Shown here: piece by piece, positions 8,872 through 19,065 of the stretch
Layout of the letters: each line of letters begins with the position of its first letter
Numbering within the stretch: position 1 is the first letter of the stretch
Assembly: GCA_963676655.2 (NCBI GenBank)
Contig: CAXXKX010000004.1
Location: 868,001 to 932,000, forward strand
Origin: G963676655 sp963676655
GTDB taxonomy: Bacteria > Verrucomicrobiota > Lentisphaeria > Victivallales > Victivallaceae
DNA: 64,000 nt
Reading direction: 5' to 3'
Position numbers and translations under genes: made by a program
Notes under the pieces: model-generated
Database searches by the model: none
What the model was told of the DNA's origin: nothing
Seen by the model: the letters and a program-made list of their open reading frames with translations, nothing else

Positions 8872-10728
8872 TTAAAAAGGTGCTTCCGGCTGAGAAGTAT
8901 CAGAAGCTGAAAACTCTTTTCTGTTTTGTTCCTGCATTAATTCCCGGAACAGGCGTGATTTTTCCTGCGGGTCTGTTGAGGATGCCAGTTCAGCCTTCAG
9001 GTCTGCCAGGCGTTGTTTGTGGTGGAAGTTCCTTATGGTTGCAATACAATCTTCGACCGCTTTTTCAATGATGTCTTCATGCCAGTCAGTTTCCTTCGCA
9101 AGGATAGCGCTTAGTTCAGGATTTGGATTCTCTCGTTCCAGGTCGTTGAGACGTTCAATCAAGTGTTCTGAATCACCGTCCAGGGCCGCTCTAATGGCTT
9201 CGTCCAATGCCTGGCCGATCGGAGTATTACTCAATATATCTGGTGGCAGATGATGAATCAGCATGCTGCCGACTGTTGGGAAATGTATAGCAAGCTCCAA
9301 AAGTACTTTTTCAGATTGTGCCAGTTGTTTCGGGTGTTCAGGTTGGGACGTGGCAGGAGATGTCTGTGATGGTTGTGAATCAAGCGACAGCTCGTTATTT
9401 CGTTTGGCTTTGCCACGAAAACGCCTCATTTCCTGAAAAATCGTCTCAAACCGCATGCCGATTTTTTCGGCCAGGTGTCTTGCATAAGATTCGCGTCCCG
9501 ACCGGCTTTCAATCTTTTGGATATAAGGGAGAATTGCATTGATAATTCTGGTTTTTCCAGCTGGCGAATTTTGATCAAATTGTCCGCTGAGATGAATAAT
9601 AAGAAAATCACACCAGTCAATGGCATTGGATACCAGCGATGAAATGCCCTGTGGTCCGTTTTGCCGGTAAATTTCATCTGGGTCGCTGTCCGGAGGCATA
9701 TTGATAACTTTAAGTTCGAAATCAAGCGGCAACAATAGTTCAATAGCCCGGCAAGACGCTTTTTGACCAGCACTGTCTGAATCGAATGCGACGTATAATT
9801 TGTCGGCATATCGTTTCAGGATTCGGCCCTGCTGGTCGGTAAACGCGGTTCCCTGAGGAGCGACCGCATTGGCGAAACCGGCGCGGTGCATGGAAATAGT
9901 ATCGATCTGGCCTTCGCACAAAATAATAAAGCCCTTGTCATGGATTGTCTGACGTCCCTGATAGAGGCCGTAGAGAATTTCCGACTTTCTGAAAACCGGA
10001 GTTTCCGGGGAATTTACATACTTGGCTCCTTGTGACTCTTTTTCTACAGTCCTGGCGCTGAACGCGACCGGACGCCCTTGTTCATCAAGAATCGTAAAGA
10101 CCAGGCGATTGCGAAACCGGTCGTAAATTCTGCCCTGTTCATTTTGAGTGACAATGCCGGCAGTAAGCAGTTCATCGGGAGTATAGCCTTTGCCGGTACC
10201 GTAATTCAATGCCGCATCCCAGGAGTCCGGCGCGGCGCCGATCATGAAAGTATCGGCTACATCATTTGGAATCTCACGGGTTCTGAAGTATTGTGCGACC
10301 GGAGAATCGGCATTCTGACGTAATTGGGTCATGAACCATTCGGCAAACAGTTTGTTTATTTCAAAAACTTTTTCCTTCATCGAGCGGTTTTGGGCGGCAC
10401 GCTGGCGCTCTTCCGGAGTTGAATATTCGCGTTCGGGGATGACCACTCCGCAGCGAGTGGCTAGCATGTGGATGGCGGTTGGAAAGTCGACTCCTTCGCG
10501 TTCCATGACAAATTTAAAGACATCGCCTCCAGCTCCGCAACCGAAACAATGATAGCGTTGACGTTGTGGTGTGACGGTGAATGAAGGGGTTTTTTCGGAG
10601 TGGAACGGACAACAGGCTTTATATGCGGCACCGGCTTTTTTCAGCGGAACATAGCTGTTGATCAGTTCCACTATGTCACTCCGGGATCTGATTTCTTCAA
10701 CTATTTCATCCGGTACGGCTCGATTCAT
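8872..10728 (-). CDS. dnaG: DNA primase
   Basis: The 618-residue bacterial primase makes RNA primers at the replication fork. The N-terminal CHC2 zinc finger is intact (CPFH at about 41-44 and CFGC at about 61-64). It is followed by the catalytic core with the Toprim motifs (CEGQIDTISMHRAG at about 265 and FDSDSAG at about 315). The C-terminal DnaB-interacting helical domain follows, up to an acidic tail. Length is normal for the family. It follows the TPR lipoprotein gene on the same strand after an 89-base gap, so the two may be co-transcribed. The usual dnaG-rpoD pair is not seen, since the downstream neighbour is the convergent transposase. No clear terminator lies in the 168 bases between them. 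Confidence 0.97.
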   Translation of the reverse strand: MNRAVPDEIVEEIRSRSDIVELINSYVPLKKAGAAYKACCPFHSEKTPSFTVTPQRQRYHCFGCGAGGDVFKFVMEREGVDFPTAIHMLATRCGVVIPEREYSTPEERQRAAQNRSMKEKVFEINKLFAEWFMTQLRQNADSPVAQYFRTREIPNDVADTFMIGAAPDSWDAALNYGTGKGYTPDELLTAGIVTQNEQGRIYDRFRNRLVFTILDEQGRPVAFSARTVEKESQGAKYVNSPETPVFRKSEILYGLYQGRQTIHDKGFIILCEGQIDTISMHRAGFANAVAPQGTAFTDQQGRILKRYADKLYVAFDSDSAGQKASCRAIELLLPLDFELKVINMPPDSDPDEIYRQNGPQGISSLVSNAIDWCDFLIIHLSGQFDQNSPAGKTRIINAILPYIQKIESRSGRESYARHLAEKIGMRFETIFQEMRRFRGKAKRNNELSLDSQPSQTSPATSQPEHPKQLAQSEKVLLELAIHFPTVGSMLIHHLPPDILSNTPIGQALDEAIRAALDGDSEHLIERLNDLERENPNPELSAILAKETDWHEDIIEKAVEDCIATIRNFHHKQRLADLKAELASSTDPQEKSRLFRELMQEQNRKEFSASDTSQPEAPF

Positions 10729-10817
10729 AACAATGTCTGGTCTTTCAGTTTAATAATAATGCCTTTCCGGTCCGCTTGAGATTTAAGGCCGGGAATGTTT
10801 CAGGGCATTATCAAGTA

Positions 10818-11576
10818 TTATGATGAAAGTTCACGAATCCGGTGCCGGATGCGTTGACGCTGATGTTCCAGTTCCGGATTATTTGCAATCAGGTTGAGAT
10901 ATTTTTTATAAAAAGAGATTGCCTTGCTTTTTCTGCCGTGTCGATCCATGCAGATTGCCAGGTTCAAGACAGTTGTATGATTATCCGGCGCGGCGTAGTA
11001 AGCTTTGACCAGGCATTTCGCCGTATTGGCGGAATCGTTTCTGGCCGCATAGATCACGCCCATTTCGTTCCATGGTTCGGGACGATCTTTGAAACGCTTG
11101 GTTTTGGCCAGTCTTTCATAAAACTGTTCCGGCTTATCCATATTCAATCGGCGATAGACTTGTCCAAGCAGTATCAATATATTGGGATCATCGGGTTTCA
11201 GTTTCAAAGCGCTCAAAAGCGGTTGAACTGAATCCTGAATTTTATCCGGGGTTTCAAAATAAAGTCTGCCAAGAATATACTGGGCCAAAAAATTGTCAGG
11301 ATCACATTTAACGGCTTTACGAGCAGTTTGTATTGCCAGATCTTTGCGGGCATTGTTTTCATAGGCGATTGCCAGCATAAGCCAGGCGGAGGAGTTTTCA
11401 GGTTCGCGTCGAGCAGCTTCCATAGCCAGCTCCAGTGCCTCTTTCCAATTATTTTTGCTGCCTGATTCAACTGCCGCATTGAGAATCTGAGTCGTTGAGC
11501 GGCGGTCAGGGCCGCAACCTGCCAGAGTGATTACCAGAATGCTTGCGGTTGCAAAATATGTTAAGATTTTAGTCAT
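10818..11576 (-). CDS. TPR-repeat lipoprotein
   Basis: The 252-residue protein begins with a lipoprotein signal peptide ending in the lipobox LAGC (Cys at about residue 21). It is therefore expected to be exported and lipid-anchored. The rest is built of tetratricopeptide repeats (patterns such as AWLMLAIAYENNARKDLAI, AQYILGRLYFE and ILILLGQVYRRLN), about five to six units, which usually bind protein partners. An AAGGAA ribosome-binding site four bases before the ATG supports this start. Its specific function is unknown. It sits upstream of dnaG on the same strand. Confidence 0.8.
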   Translation of the reverse strand: MTKILTYFATASILVITLAGCGPDRRSTTQILNAAVESGSKNNWKEALELAMEAARREPENSSAWLMLAIAYENNARKDLAIQTARKAVKCDPDNFLAQYILGRLYFETPDKIQDSVQPLLSALKLKPDDPNILILLGQVYRRLNMDKPEQFYERLAKTKRFKDRPEPWNEMGVIYAARNDSANTAKCLVKAYYAAPDNHTTVLNLAICMDRHGRKSKAISFYKKYLNLIANNPELEHQRQRIRHRIRELSS

Positions 11577-11694
11577 TAATTTCCTTGCGTTGTCATGGGC
11601 GTTTCCAATATTAAAAACTTAACTCGATACTGTGAAAAATCAATCGGTTATTGATGAATATAAGACTTTTTTTTGCTTTTCAGTTGTCAGGGTA

Positions 11695-11756
11695 TTGACA
11701 TAAGTGAAAATATCCTGTATAATCGATAGCAAAATCAACAAAATCAACAAAATTAG
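11695..11756 (+). promoter_or_regulatory. perfect sigma-70 promoter with three 9-bp direct repeats in the leader
   Basis: TTGACA (11695-11700) and TATAAT (11718-11723) are both exact consensus boxes with the ideal 17-base spacer. Immediately downstream, over the expected transcription start, AAAATCAAC occurs twice head-to-tail (11731-11739 and 11740-11748), followed by a degenerate third copy (11749-11756). The gene it serves starts at 11766 and encodes a GntR/LacI-type regulator, so the direct repeats could be its own operator or a poly-purine leader. This is inference. Confidence 0.7.
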
Positions 11757-11765
11757 TGTAATTCA

Positions 11766-12866
11766 ATGCAGGGATTAAACATCAAGCTTAATATGTCTGA
11801 GGCCAGTTCCGCTCCGATTTACCAGCAGTTGCAGGCGCAACTGCGCGATTTCATTATAAGTGGGGGGCTTACTCCCGGAGCCAGGTTGCCGGACGTTAAG
11901 ACGCTGGCGACAACGGCTGGAGTCGGGATTAACACCGCCTATCGTGCTTTGGATGGACTGGTTAAAGAAGGTATCTGCTGTCGGCGGCCCAAAAAAGGGA
12001 CTTTTATCGCGGAATCATTTTGTCCGGTGCCGGTGCTGGATGAACGCCAAATTGTCGGGCTTTTTCATTTTAACATTGACGATTCCGGCGGAGAATTCGG
12101 ACTGTTCCGGAAGCTGGTGTTTGATGGGGTCAGTAAGGAAGCCAACAAGCGCGGCGTCGATTTATTCTTTCTGTCAGGAGATGCCGAGAGCAGATTGAAG
12201 CAATATACCTCGATGCCGGGATGTTCTCCGCGCGGAATGCTGGTTTTTTCTGAGAATTATCAGGAAGTATTGAAACTGGCGGAAATTTTTCCACATATGC
12301 GTTTTGTGATAGTCAATTATTACCATGATAATTTTGAGGATACGCCTGATAATATTTACGGGGTGTTCAATGATGATTTCGGGGGATCTTATGCGGCGGC
12401 CGACCGTTTCATTGCCGAAGGTGGAACTCATCTGGGGTACATTAATATGACTCTCGCTGACGACAACTATCTTATGCGTGAACGCGGAGCCGCGTCCGCC
12501 GCGGCAGACAGCGGGATTCCTTTTTCAGCCTATCAAGTTTCAAACGAAGGTCGCCATGATCAGGTCGAATCAGGATATAATGCGGCAAAAGAGTTGTTTA
12601 AAACCTCACCGGAAATTGATGTGGTAATGGCGGCCAATGACAAAATGGCTTCGGGAATCTGCCAGTATCTTGTCGAACAACAGCAGGAAGACAAGGTCAG
12701 GGTTTGCGGTTATGACCGGACACACCAGCATTTGCCGTACAACAAGATGTTCAGTTCAATAGCCATTGATTTTCCGCGAATGGGAGAAAAGGCGATAGAT
12801 CTTATAATTGGCAGCAAGCCGCGGACCAAGATGCTGCAACTGTTTCCGCAGTTGGTTATTAAATAA
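11766..12866 (+). CDS. GntR-type transcriptional regulator with LacI-like ligand domain
   Basis: The N-terminal winged helix of the GntR family is clear (PIYQQLQAQLRDFIISGG, then LPPD-like KTLATTAGVGINTAYRALDGLVKEG, about residues 15-80). The rest (about 95-360) is a periplasmic-binding-protein/LacI-type sensor domain (VGLFHFNI near its start, AANDKMASGICQYL and VCGYDR near the end), the layout of AraR-type sugar regulators. It probably senses a carbohydrate and controls the following pseudopilin-sulfatase-hydrolase genes on the same strand. No clear Shine-Dalgarno precedes the ATG at 11766. The ATG at 11793 is an alternative that would still keep the whole DNA-binding domain. Confidence 0.88.
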   Translation: MQGLNIKLNMSEASSAPIYQQLQAQLRDFIISGGLTPGARLPDVKTLATTAGVGINTAYRALDGLVKEGICCRRPKKGTFIAESFCPVPVLDERQIVGLFHFNIDDSGGEFGLFRKLVFDGVSKEANKRGVDLFFLSGDAESRLKQYTSMPGCSPRGMLVFSENYQEVLKLAEIFPHMRFVIVNYYHDNFEDTPDNIYGVFNDDFGGSYAAADRFIAEGGTHLGYINMTLADDNYLMRERGAASAAADSGIPFSAYQVSNEGRHDQVESGYNAAKELFKTSPEIDVVMAANDKMASGICQYLVEQQQEDKVRVCGYDRTHQHLPYNKMFSSIAIDFPRMGEKAIDLIIGSKPRTKMLQLFPQLVIK

Positions 12867-12928
12867 ATTTATATATTAAATTTGCATTTGTCATTTTAAC
12901 AATAACTATTTATAGAAAGGAAAGAGAA

Positions 12929-13633
12929 ATGTCAAAACGCAATTTCACATTAATCGAGCTTCTTGTGGTAATAGCTATCATTGCTATTCTTGCCAGTATG
13001 TTACTGCCTGCCCTTAACAAGGCAAAGGAAAAAGCACGAGCCGTAAAATGCCTGAGCAACCTGAAACAGCTTGGTTTGGCTACTTTGCAGTATGCGGATG
13101 ATCACAACGGCTTTGCTCCGTGTAATAATTCCCCGACAAACTGGCCGACCCTTATGAGTACCCGCCTGACCGATGCGGGGCCGGTGACCGGATGCGGTTA
13201 TTTGAATCGCAGCGATACATACTTTTGTCCCTCGTGGGCTCCTTTCAATTTTGAAAAAGCCACTCATGTCGGAACCAGCTTGAGTTTTTGGGTCCGGTAT
13301 GTATATGGAATGAGGCGCGATGACGCTTATCCGGGATCATCAACAGACTTTGCATACCGCATTTCTGATACACGAAAGTATCCGGATAATTTGACGCCCT
13401 CAAGGTTTGTTTTATATGGAGATTCGTATTATACCGGTACAGGACAGCAAACGTCAGCAATGTATGTCAATAACTGCGGCGGTAATAACATAAAATACAA
13501 GATGCATGCGCGTCACGGCGACCGGGCCAATGTCTGGTGCGCGGATGGTCATGCCGAATCCCTCAGTCCGGGAGAGCTGACTGGACGATTCAATGTTTAT
13601 GAAACTCAAATAACAACTTATAATTTCAATTGA
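12929..13633 (+). CDS. pseudopilin-like protein with prepilin leader and H-X9-DG motif
   Basis: The 234-residue protein starts with a short basic leader and a type IV prepilin cleavage/methylation signal (NFTLIELLVVIAIIAILASM), which is also the membrane helix. The C-terminal part carries the prepilin-associated H-x9-DG motif (HGDRANVWCADGH). Hundreds of such proteins are typical of Lentisphaerae and Planctomycetes. They are thought to form surface or secretion-related pili, but individual roles are unknown. A GAAAGGAAAGAG ribosome-binding region precedes the ATG. It is the first gene of a probable operon with the sulfatase 12 bases downstream. Confidence 0.9.
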   Translation: MSKRNFTLIELLVVIAIIAILASMLLPALNKAKEKARAVKCLSNLKQLGLATLQYADDHNGFAPCNNSPTNWPTLMSTRLTDAGPVTGCGYLNRSDTYFCPSWAPFNFEKATHVGTSLSFWVRYVYGMRRDDAYPGSSTDFAYRISDTRKYPDNLTPSRFVLYGDSYYTGTGQQTSAMYVNNCGGNNIKYKMHARHGDRANVWCADGHAESLSPGELTGRFNVYETQITTYNFN

Positions 13634-13645
13634 GGATTTGCGTAA

Positions 13646-15178
13646 ATGTCAGGAACACATAAACTATTAATGTATTCTTCGGGATTATTGCTGGCGCCGG
13701 TTGTCTGCGGTAAGGTCGCGACTCAAGCTTCAAAGGCAGTGAAAATGCCGAACATAATCTTGATCGAGGCTGATGACCACCATTACAAAGCATTGGGGTG
13801 CTTGGGTAATCCGGCCATCAAGACTCCAAATATCGACCGTTTGGCCGCACGCGGAGTGGCTTTCAGTAATATGGTTTGTCAAACTCCGGCCTGTTCTCCT
13901 TCAAGGAGTTCTTTGCTGACCGGAAGTTATCCTCATAACAACGGCTGCTATACCAACCATAACCTGGGAATAGAGGGCAGTCAGATGAGAATGACTTTTC
14001 CTTCCGCATTGCAGCGGGCGGGATATCATACAGCTTTGTTTGGCAAAATGCATTTCCATATTCCAAGTATTCGCAAGATACAGGATGCGACAGACCCCAA
14101 ATGGATTAAAGCGTGCCAGAAACTTGGTTTCGATGACGTTTTCGGAACTTTTGGAAAACATATGATTGGTCGCAGCACCACTGAGTGCAATTATTCGAAA
14201 TATTTAAAAAAGAAAAAGCTTTACAAGGTAGTCAGGGATGACTGGAAAAACAATCGTAAAGGCTGGCCCTTGAACTATGTCGGTCCAACTCCATTGAATG
14301 AGGAAGATGCCGAGGACGGGTTTCTGGCTTCAAAGGCTGCGGATTGGATAAAAAAGCAGAAAACGGGTAAGCCATTTATGCTTTGGCTTAATTTTTCCAA
14401 TCCACATCCGCCTTGTGATCCGCCCAAAAAATATGCTTATATGTACGACAAGGCTAAATTACCACCGGCGGCTCCGACTCCTGACTTGCGCGACTTGCCC
14501 GTTGATCTGGCCGCACGAGTTAAAAGATTGTCCGCTAAAACGACGCCGGAACAGGCACGTAAAATCCGGGCGCGTTACTATGCGATGATAACTTTTCTCG
14601 ATTCTTGCGTGGGCAAGGTCATAAATGCGGTTAAAGAAGCCGGATTGACGGGGGACACAGTGATTGTTTATTGTGCTGACCACGGGTCTTTGAACGGTGA
14701 CCATGGTATGTGGAGCAAGGGGCCGATGTATAAAGGTTCGATCAATGCTCCGCTGGTGATTGCCGGACCGATGGTTACGGAAAAAGGACGTATTGTCAAA
14801 CGCCCGGTTGAAATGCAGGATCTTGCCGCTACTTTTATGGCCATTGCTGATAAAGGCAAGGCAAGAAAAGAGAATTTCAAGCCCGAAGGAGTGTCGCTGC
14901 TGCCTTTGCTGACCGGGAAAGGGAAATTTGCCCGTGACGCCGCGTTTGCCGAGTACGGCGATATTAAGATGGTTGAGGATGGAAACTATAAATACGTTTA
15001 CGGACCCAACCGGAAACGGCAGTTATTGTTTGATATGAAAAATGATCCTGACGAGACGCGTAATTTGGCAGGGAAACCTGAATATGAAGAGGTAGAACAG
15101 AAAATGAAAAATAAGCTGCTGCAATGGCTTGCCGGCACATATTTACATTCAAACTCAAAGCCTCCAAGAAAAAAATAA
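13646..15178 (+). CDS. exported sulfatase (Cys-type, family S1)
   Basis: This 510-residue alkaline-phosphatase-fold sulfatase hydrolyses sulfate esters. The first metal-binding aspartates are in IEADDHH, and the active-site signature is CSPSRSSLLTGSYP at about residue 88, the Cys form that is converted to formylglycine by an anaerobic maturase. The second metal site is DHGSLNGDHG at about 352. A hydrophobic N-terminus of about 30 residues ahead of the PNIILIEADD strand looks like a signal peptide, so it probably acts outside the cytoplasm. The natural substrate, presumably a sulfated polysaccharide or its oligosaccharides, cannot be read from the sequence. It lies between a pseudopilin and a large exported hydrolase-like protein on the same strand. 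Confidence 0.93.
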   Translation: MSGTHKLLMYSSGLLLAPVVCGKVATQASKAVKMPNIILIEADDHHYKALGCLGNPAIKTPNIDRLAARGVAFSNMVCQTPACSPSRSSLLTGSYPHNNGCYTNHNLGIEGSQMRMTFPSALQRAGYHTALFGKMHFHIPSIRKIQDATDPKWIKACQKLGFDDVFGTFGKHMIGRSTTECNYSKYLKKKKLYKVVRDDWKNNRKGWPLNYVGPTPLNEEDAEDGFLASKAADWIKKQKTGKPFMLWLNFSNPHPPCDPPKKYAYMYDKAKLPPAAPTPDLRDLPVDLAARVKRLSAKTTPEQARKIRARYYAMITFLDSCVGKVINAVKEAGLTGDTVIVYCADHGSLNGDHGMWSKGPMYKGSINAPLVIAGPMVTEKGRIVKRPVEMQDLAATFMAIADKGKARKENFKPEGVSLLPLLTGKGKFARDAAFAEYGDIKMVEDGNYKYVYGPNRKRQLLFDMKNDPDETRNLAGKPEYEEVEQKMKNKLLQWLAGTYLHSNSKPPRKK

Positions 15179-15231
15179 AAGTGTATTATCTTGAGGCAAT
15201 TAAAGCTCTTTTATCAAACTAAGGATAATTA

Positions 15232-18200
15232 ATGAAGAAGGTAATTTTAACAATATTCGCTATCGGAGCGCTTGCGGCTGTAAATGCTGAGTATAAGCTG
15301 GACAGTCCGTCTCTGAACAAATATGAACTGATGCTCAACCCCGGAATGGAGCAGTTGTCGTTGGACCCGAAACGCAAGGGATGTGCCGAGAGCTGGTTTG
15401 CCGGCAGTCGGACCGGAAAAGGTTCCGCACTGGTGGACGATGCGAAATCGGCTTTCTCTGGTGCGCGTTATATTCAGGTGGACACCTCAAAGCTGGCCGG
15501 TAAACAAAAAAGCGTGATCATGCGTTTCCGGCTGGCGGAGAATAATCTGGACAAACTCCCAAAAGATTTGATCTGTGTTATCCGGGCTAAAGGCCGGGGG
15601 ACCGTTAAACTCGCCTTTATGCTGCGGGCTAAGAAAAAAGAAGATTGTGTCCGTTTTTACAGTGAAAGTTTCAAGGTGACTTCGGATAAATGGCGGCAGT
15701 TTGAATATCGTTTCAAGTTGCCGGAGAAGATTGACCGAAAAAAGATAAAAGGTCTTTCTCCAATGATTATTGTCACTGGCAAGGTGGCCCTGGATGCCGG
15801 ACATCTAATGAGTGCCGAAGCCTTGAACGTCACAGTAAAAGAGCTGATTCCCAAGGGTGGTATAAGCCCGTTTATCAGCTGTCCCCGAGCGAATAAAGAT
15901 CCGAAGATTGACGGGGTGATGAGCCCGGGCGAATGGACCAGGGCGGTTGCGGTTACCGGATTTACGACGACGAATTATGAATTTTCTCCCCGGCAGACCA
16001 TCGTTTGGATGACCTATGACGAAAAGAGTCTCTATATTGCTTTCCGGTCTGAAATGATGAATGTCCACGGTAAAAATTATGGAGAGAACAAACAGGATTG
16101 CCAATTCCGGCATAATCTTGACTTTTTCGAGATTCACTTGATTCCGGATAACCGGAACCGTTTTCAACTGATGATAAATCCGGCCGGTGGAATTATCGAT
16201 TATAATCACACTCTCAAGGGCAAGGCTGCCAAAGACTGGAATGGCAAATACACCTACCGGACCACTAACGTTGATTCCGGCGATACGTCGGGCGGCGTAC
16301 AGACTTTTGCACGGCGCTTCTGGACTGGAGAGATTGCGATTCCATATACTACGCTTGGGGTAAAATCGCCGCAAACCGGAATGGCGTGGCAGGTTAACTT
16401 CTGTCGGGATTTCTCGGTCCTGAAAGGGGCTCGCAAATCTAAAGACTGGACCACCTGGACCACTACTTCTTCATTTAAACAAGGCAGTACCACCAAAATG
16501 ATTTTCGGAGGCGATTGTCCGGCGGTTCAGATCATGGACATTGGCAGTTTGTCCGGCGGGAATGTTTCGATTCGCGGTAAGGTTTCCGCTCTGAAACAGA
16601 CCAAAATCGATTTCCAGGGCGCGGCCGTCCTGAAAGGGATCGGCAGCCGGGTTCTGGATACCTGCACTCAGGTTGCCGCTGATTCCGGTGGAGCTTCTTT
16701 TTCAATGCTTGACCAGATCGATACCGACAAGCCTTTGACCGGGAATTTTATTTTCGCTGCGCAAGCGGATAACAGCAAACAACTGTTGATGCTGCAGTCA
16801 ACTCCATTTTCATGTTCATCGGCATTCAAATTCCGCGCATATCTAAACTACGGGAAAAAGCGTTTGAACTGCACGCTTGATCTGTCCGCCAAAAAGACCT
16901 TGCCGTCCGGCTCAAAAGCATATTTTGAAATTGTCGGCACCGGTATAAAGATGGCAATGCCGGTCGCACCGACTTTCAATGAAAAATGGCTTGATATTGC
17001 CAACCTGAAACCAGGTAAATATACCGTAATATGTAAAATGGTCGATGCAGCAGGCAAGGTCGTGTCATCCGGCCGTGATGAATTTACGATGTTTGAACGA
17101 CCGGCCTGGATGGATAAGATTATGAAACCGACCGGACTGGTGCCGCGACCGTTCACTCCGGTCAAGGTCGCCGGTAAATCTGTGTCTGTTGTTCTTCGCA
17201 AATACCTGTTGCAGGATAACGGATTACCGGCGGCGGTCTATTCTCTTGACCGGAATATTTTCAGTAAACCTGCTCAGTTGCGGGCGGTTGTCGATGGCAA
17301 GCCGGTTGCGCTGCAGTTTACGGAGCTTGAATTGTTGAAATCCGGACCGGCTCAGGCGGTATGGCAGCTTGCAGGTACGGGTGCCGGACTTAAGTTGACC
17401 GGAACTTTGACGATTGATTTTGACGGCTTTGCCATGTGGGACGTCACTCTTTCGGCGACAAAATCGGTCAGGATTGACGCCCTTAGTATTGATTTCTTCG
17501 TCAACAAGCAGGACGCTATGTATATGCGGGCGGAGAACGGCAAGACCGAAGAGCGTTACGGGACAGCATTGTATAAATCCAAACAGACCAAACCGGTCAG
17601 TATCGCGTTTTTCTGGTATAATGAAGGCTACTGGCCGCATACCGGGTTGTTTATGCACTGGTTCTGGCTGGGCGGTGATAAGCGCGGCTTCACGGTTATG
17701 ACCGATACCGACCGCTATATGACCGGGCCCAAACGGATTGAGATATTCAAGCAATCGGCTTACAATCATCTGCGCTGGAACCTGATCAGCGATTCCGTCA
17801 AATTGCGCGGACCGCGACACTGGCGTTTCGGCTATAATGCTACTCCGTTCAAGCCAAAACCAGTGAAGTCCCGCAACTATCATTCGATGATGGCGGCACG
17901 ACAAGCCAATGATTATCCTGAATTTATGAGGGATGTTTTTGTCCGCATGGGGCATTATACCAAGCCCAATGTTTATTACAAGGCTACTCGACAAACGCCC
18001 GGAGCCCTTAAAATGAACCATCAATGGGGTGTTAAACTGGTTCCATATTTTTCATTCGGGATCGGAGCTGAAGGTACAAAGGAATTTGACCGGCATGCAC
18101 AGGAATTTAAACTGTTGCCGAGTCATGGCGGCAATGCCGGGACTCGCGGCGGCTGGCGCACCACATGCGCCGCCAGCAGTCTCTGGCGCGATTACGTCAC

Positions 18201-19041
18201 TTTCAAAGTCAAAGAGCTTACCGATAAACACAAGCTTGACGGTCTTTATCTCGATGTCTCGCGTTCGGTCGGCTGCCGTAATCCGGCCCATGGCTGCGGT
18301 TGGTGGAATAATGAGAAAAAGTTGCGCGAGCGCGAGGTCAATGTCTTTGAAATGCGTGAACTTTACAAGCGCATCTATACTCACTTCAAAACTGGTGGTC
18401 GCGACAAGGTGATCTTCTGCCATGGCGCTGATATGGGGGCGCTGCCGTATATCGATGTTTTCACGCAGGGGGAATCATGGTGCAAAGAACGCAATACCGG
18501 CTATAAACGCCTGAGTCCTGATTTTTACCGTACCATTGTGGCGCGCATCCAGTACGGCATGCCGTTTACATTTTATGCCTATCATCAGTATTCATGGCGC
18601 GGCGGTCGCAATCCGGCGTCACGGGCCACCGCGGCCGATGTGATGATGATGGGAATGCAGTTTCCTAATCACTTTAATGTTTCTGATGAGGACGGCGTGG
18701 TTCCGTCAATGAAATTATGGAAGTTTACTGATCCGTTTTTTGCCACCGCGAAGTTCTATCCTTATTGGGACAATACCAATCCGGCAAAGACTGACAAGAC
18801 TCAACTGTTTGCCGCGACATATAAATATCGCGACAAAAATAAAGCGGTGATCTTTGTTTCAAACTGGAATTACAGTCCGGTCAACGGCACGGTTTCAATT
18901 GATTTCAAGAAACTCGGTTTCAAACCAAAATCAATGCAACTGGTCGATGTCCTGGCAGAGAAGAACATAAGTCTCCCGATCAGCAATAAAGTTTCAGTTT
19001 CAATCCCGAAACGTGATTTCAGGGCGATTGTTTTAGAATAA
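15232..19041 (+). CDS. large exported glycoside-hydrolase-like protein with CBM9-like domain
   Basis: The 1269-residue protein has a signal peptide (MKKVILTIFAIGALAAVNA). A beta-sandwich region follows (about 25-205), then a CBM9/DOMON-like domain (about 220-425; note KIDGVMSPGEW and the Trp-rich WQVNFCRDF). Another beta-rich linker leads to a C-terminal catalytic-looking region (about 620-1190). There, LDGLYLDVS, HGADMGALPYIDVFTQGE and aromatic clusters resemble a TIM-barrel glycosidase with possible acid residues. A short beta-sandwich ends the protein. The layout recalls GH123-like or DUF6067 proteins, but I am not sure of the family. It probably works on the same sulfated glycan as the neighbouring sulfatase. 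An intrinsic terminator follows the stop codon. Confidence 0.75.
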   Translation: MKKVILTIFAIGALAAVNAEYKLDSPSLNKYELMLNPGMEQLSLDPKRKGCAESWFAGSRTGKGSALVDDAKSAFSGARYIQVDTSKLAGKQKSVIMRFRLAENNLDKLPKDLICVIRAKGRGTVKLAFMLRAKKKEDCVRFYSESFKVTSDKWRQFEYRFKLPEKIDRKKIKGLSPMIIVTGKVALDAGHLMSAEALNVTVKELIPKGGISPFISCPRANKDPKIDGVMSPGEWTRAVAVTGFTTTNYEFSPRQTIVWMTYDEKSLYIAFRSEMMNVHGKNYGENKQDCQFRHNLDFFEIHLIPDNRNRFQLMINPAGGIIDYNHTLKGKAAKDWNGKYTYRTTNVDSGDTSGGVQTFARRFWTGEIAIPYTTLGVKSPQTGMAWQVNFCRDFSVLKGARKSKDWTTWTTTSSFKQGSTTKMIFGGDCPAVQIMDIGSLSGGNVSIRGKVSALKQTKIDFQGAAVLKGIGSRVLDTCTQVAADSGGASFSMLDQIDTDKPLTGNFIFAAQADNSKQLLMLQSTPFSCSSAFKFRAYLNYGKKRLNCTLDLSAKKTLPSGSKAYFEIVGTGIKMAMPVAPTFNEKWLDIANLKPGKYTVICKMVDAAGKVVSSGRDEFTMFERPAWMDKIMKPTGLVPRPFTPVKVAGKSVSVVLRKYLLQDNGLPAAVYSLDRNIFSKPAQLRAVVDGKPVALQFTELELLKSGPAQAVWQLAGTGAGLKLTGTLTIDFDGFAMWDVTLSATKSVRIDALSIDFFVNKQDAMYMRAENGKTEERYGTALYKSKQTKPVSIAFFWYNEGYWPHTGLFMHWFWLGGDKRGFTVMTDTDRYMTGPKRIEIFKQSAYNHLRWNLISDSVKLRGPRHWRFGYNATPFKPKPVKSRNYHSMMAARQANDYPEFMRDVFVRMGHYTKPNVYYKATRQTPGALKMNHQWGVKLVPYFSFGIGAEGTKEFDRHAQEFKLLPSHGGNAGTRGGWRTTCAASSLWRDYVTFKVKELTDKHKLDGLYLDVSRSVGCRNPAHGCGWWNNEKKLREREVNVFEMRELYKRIYTHFKTGGRDKVIFCHGADMGALPYIDVFTQGESWCKERNTGYKRLSPDFYRTIVARIQYGMPFTFYAYHQYSWRGGRNPASRATAADVMMMGMQFPNHFNVSDEDGVVPSMKLWKFTDPFFATAKFYPYWDNTNPAKTDKTQLFAATYKYRDKNKAVIFVSNWNYSPVNGTVSIDFKKLGFKPKSMQLVDVLAEKNISLPISNKVSVSIPKRDFRAIVLE

Positions 19042-19065
19042 AAGAAAAAAACAATTTCAATCTTT

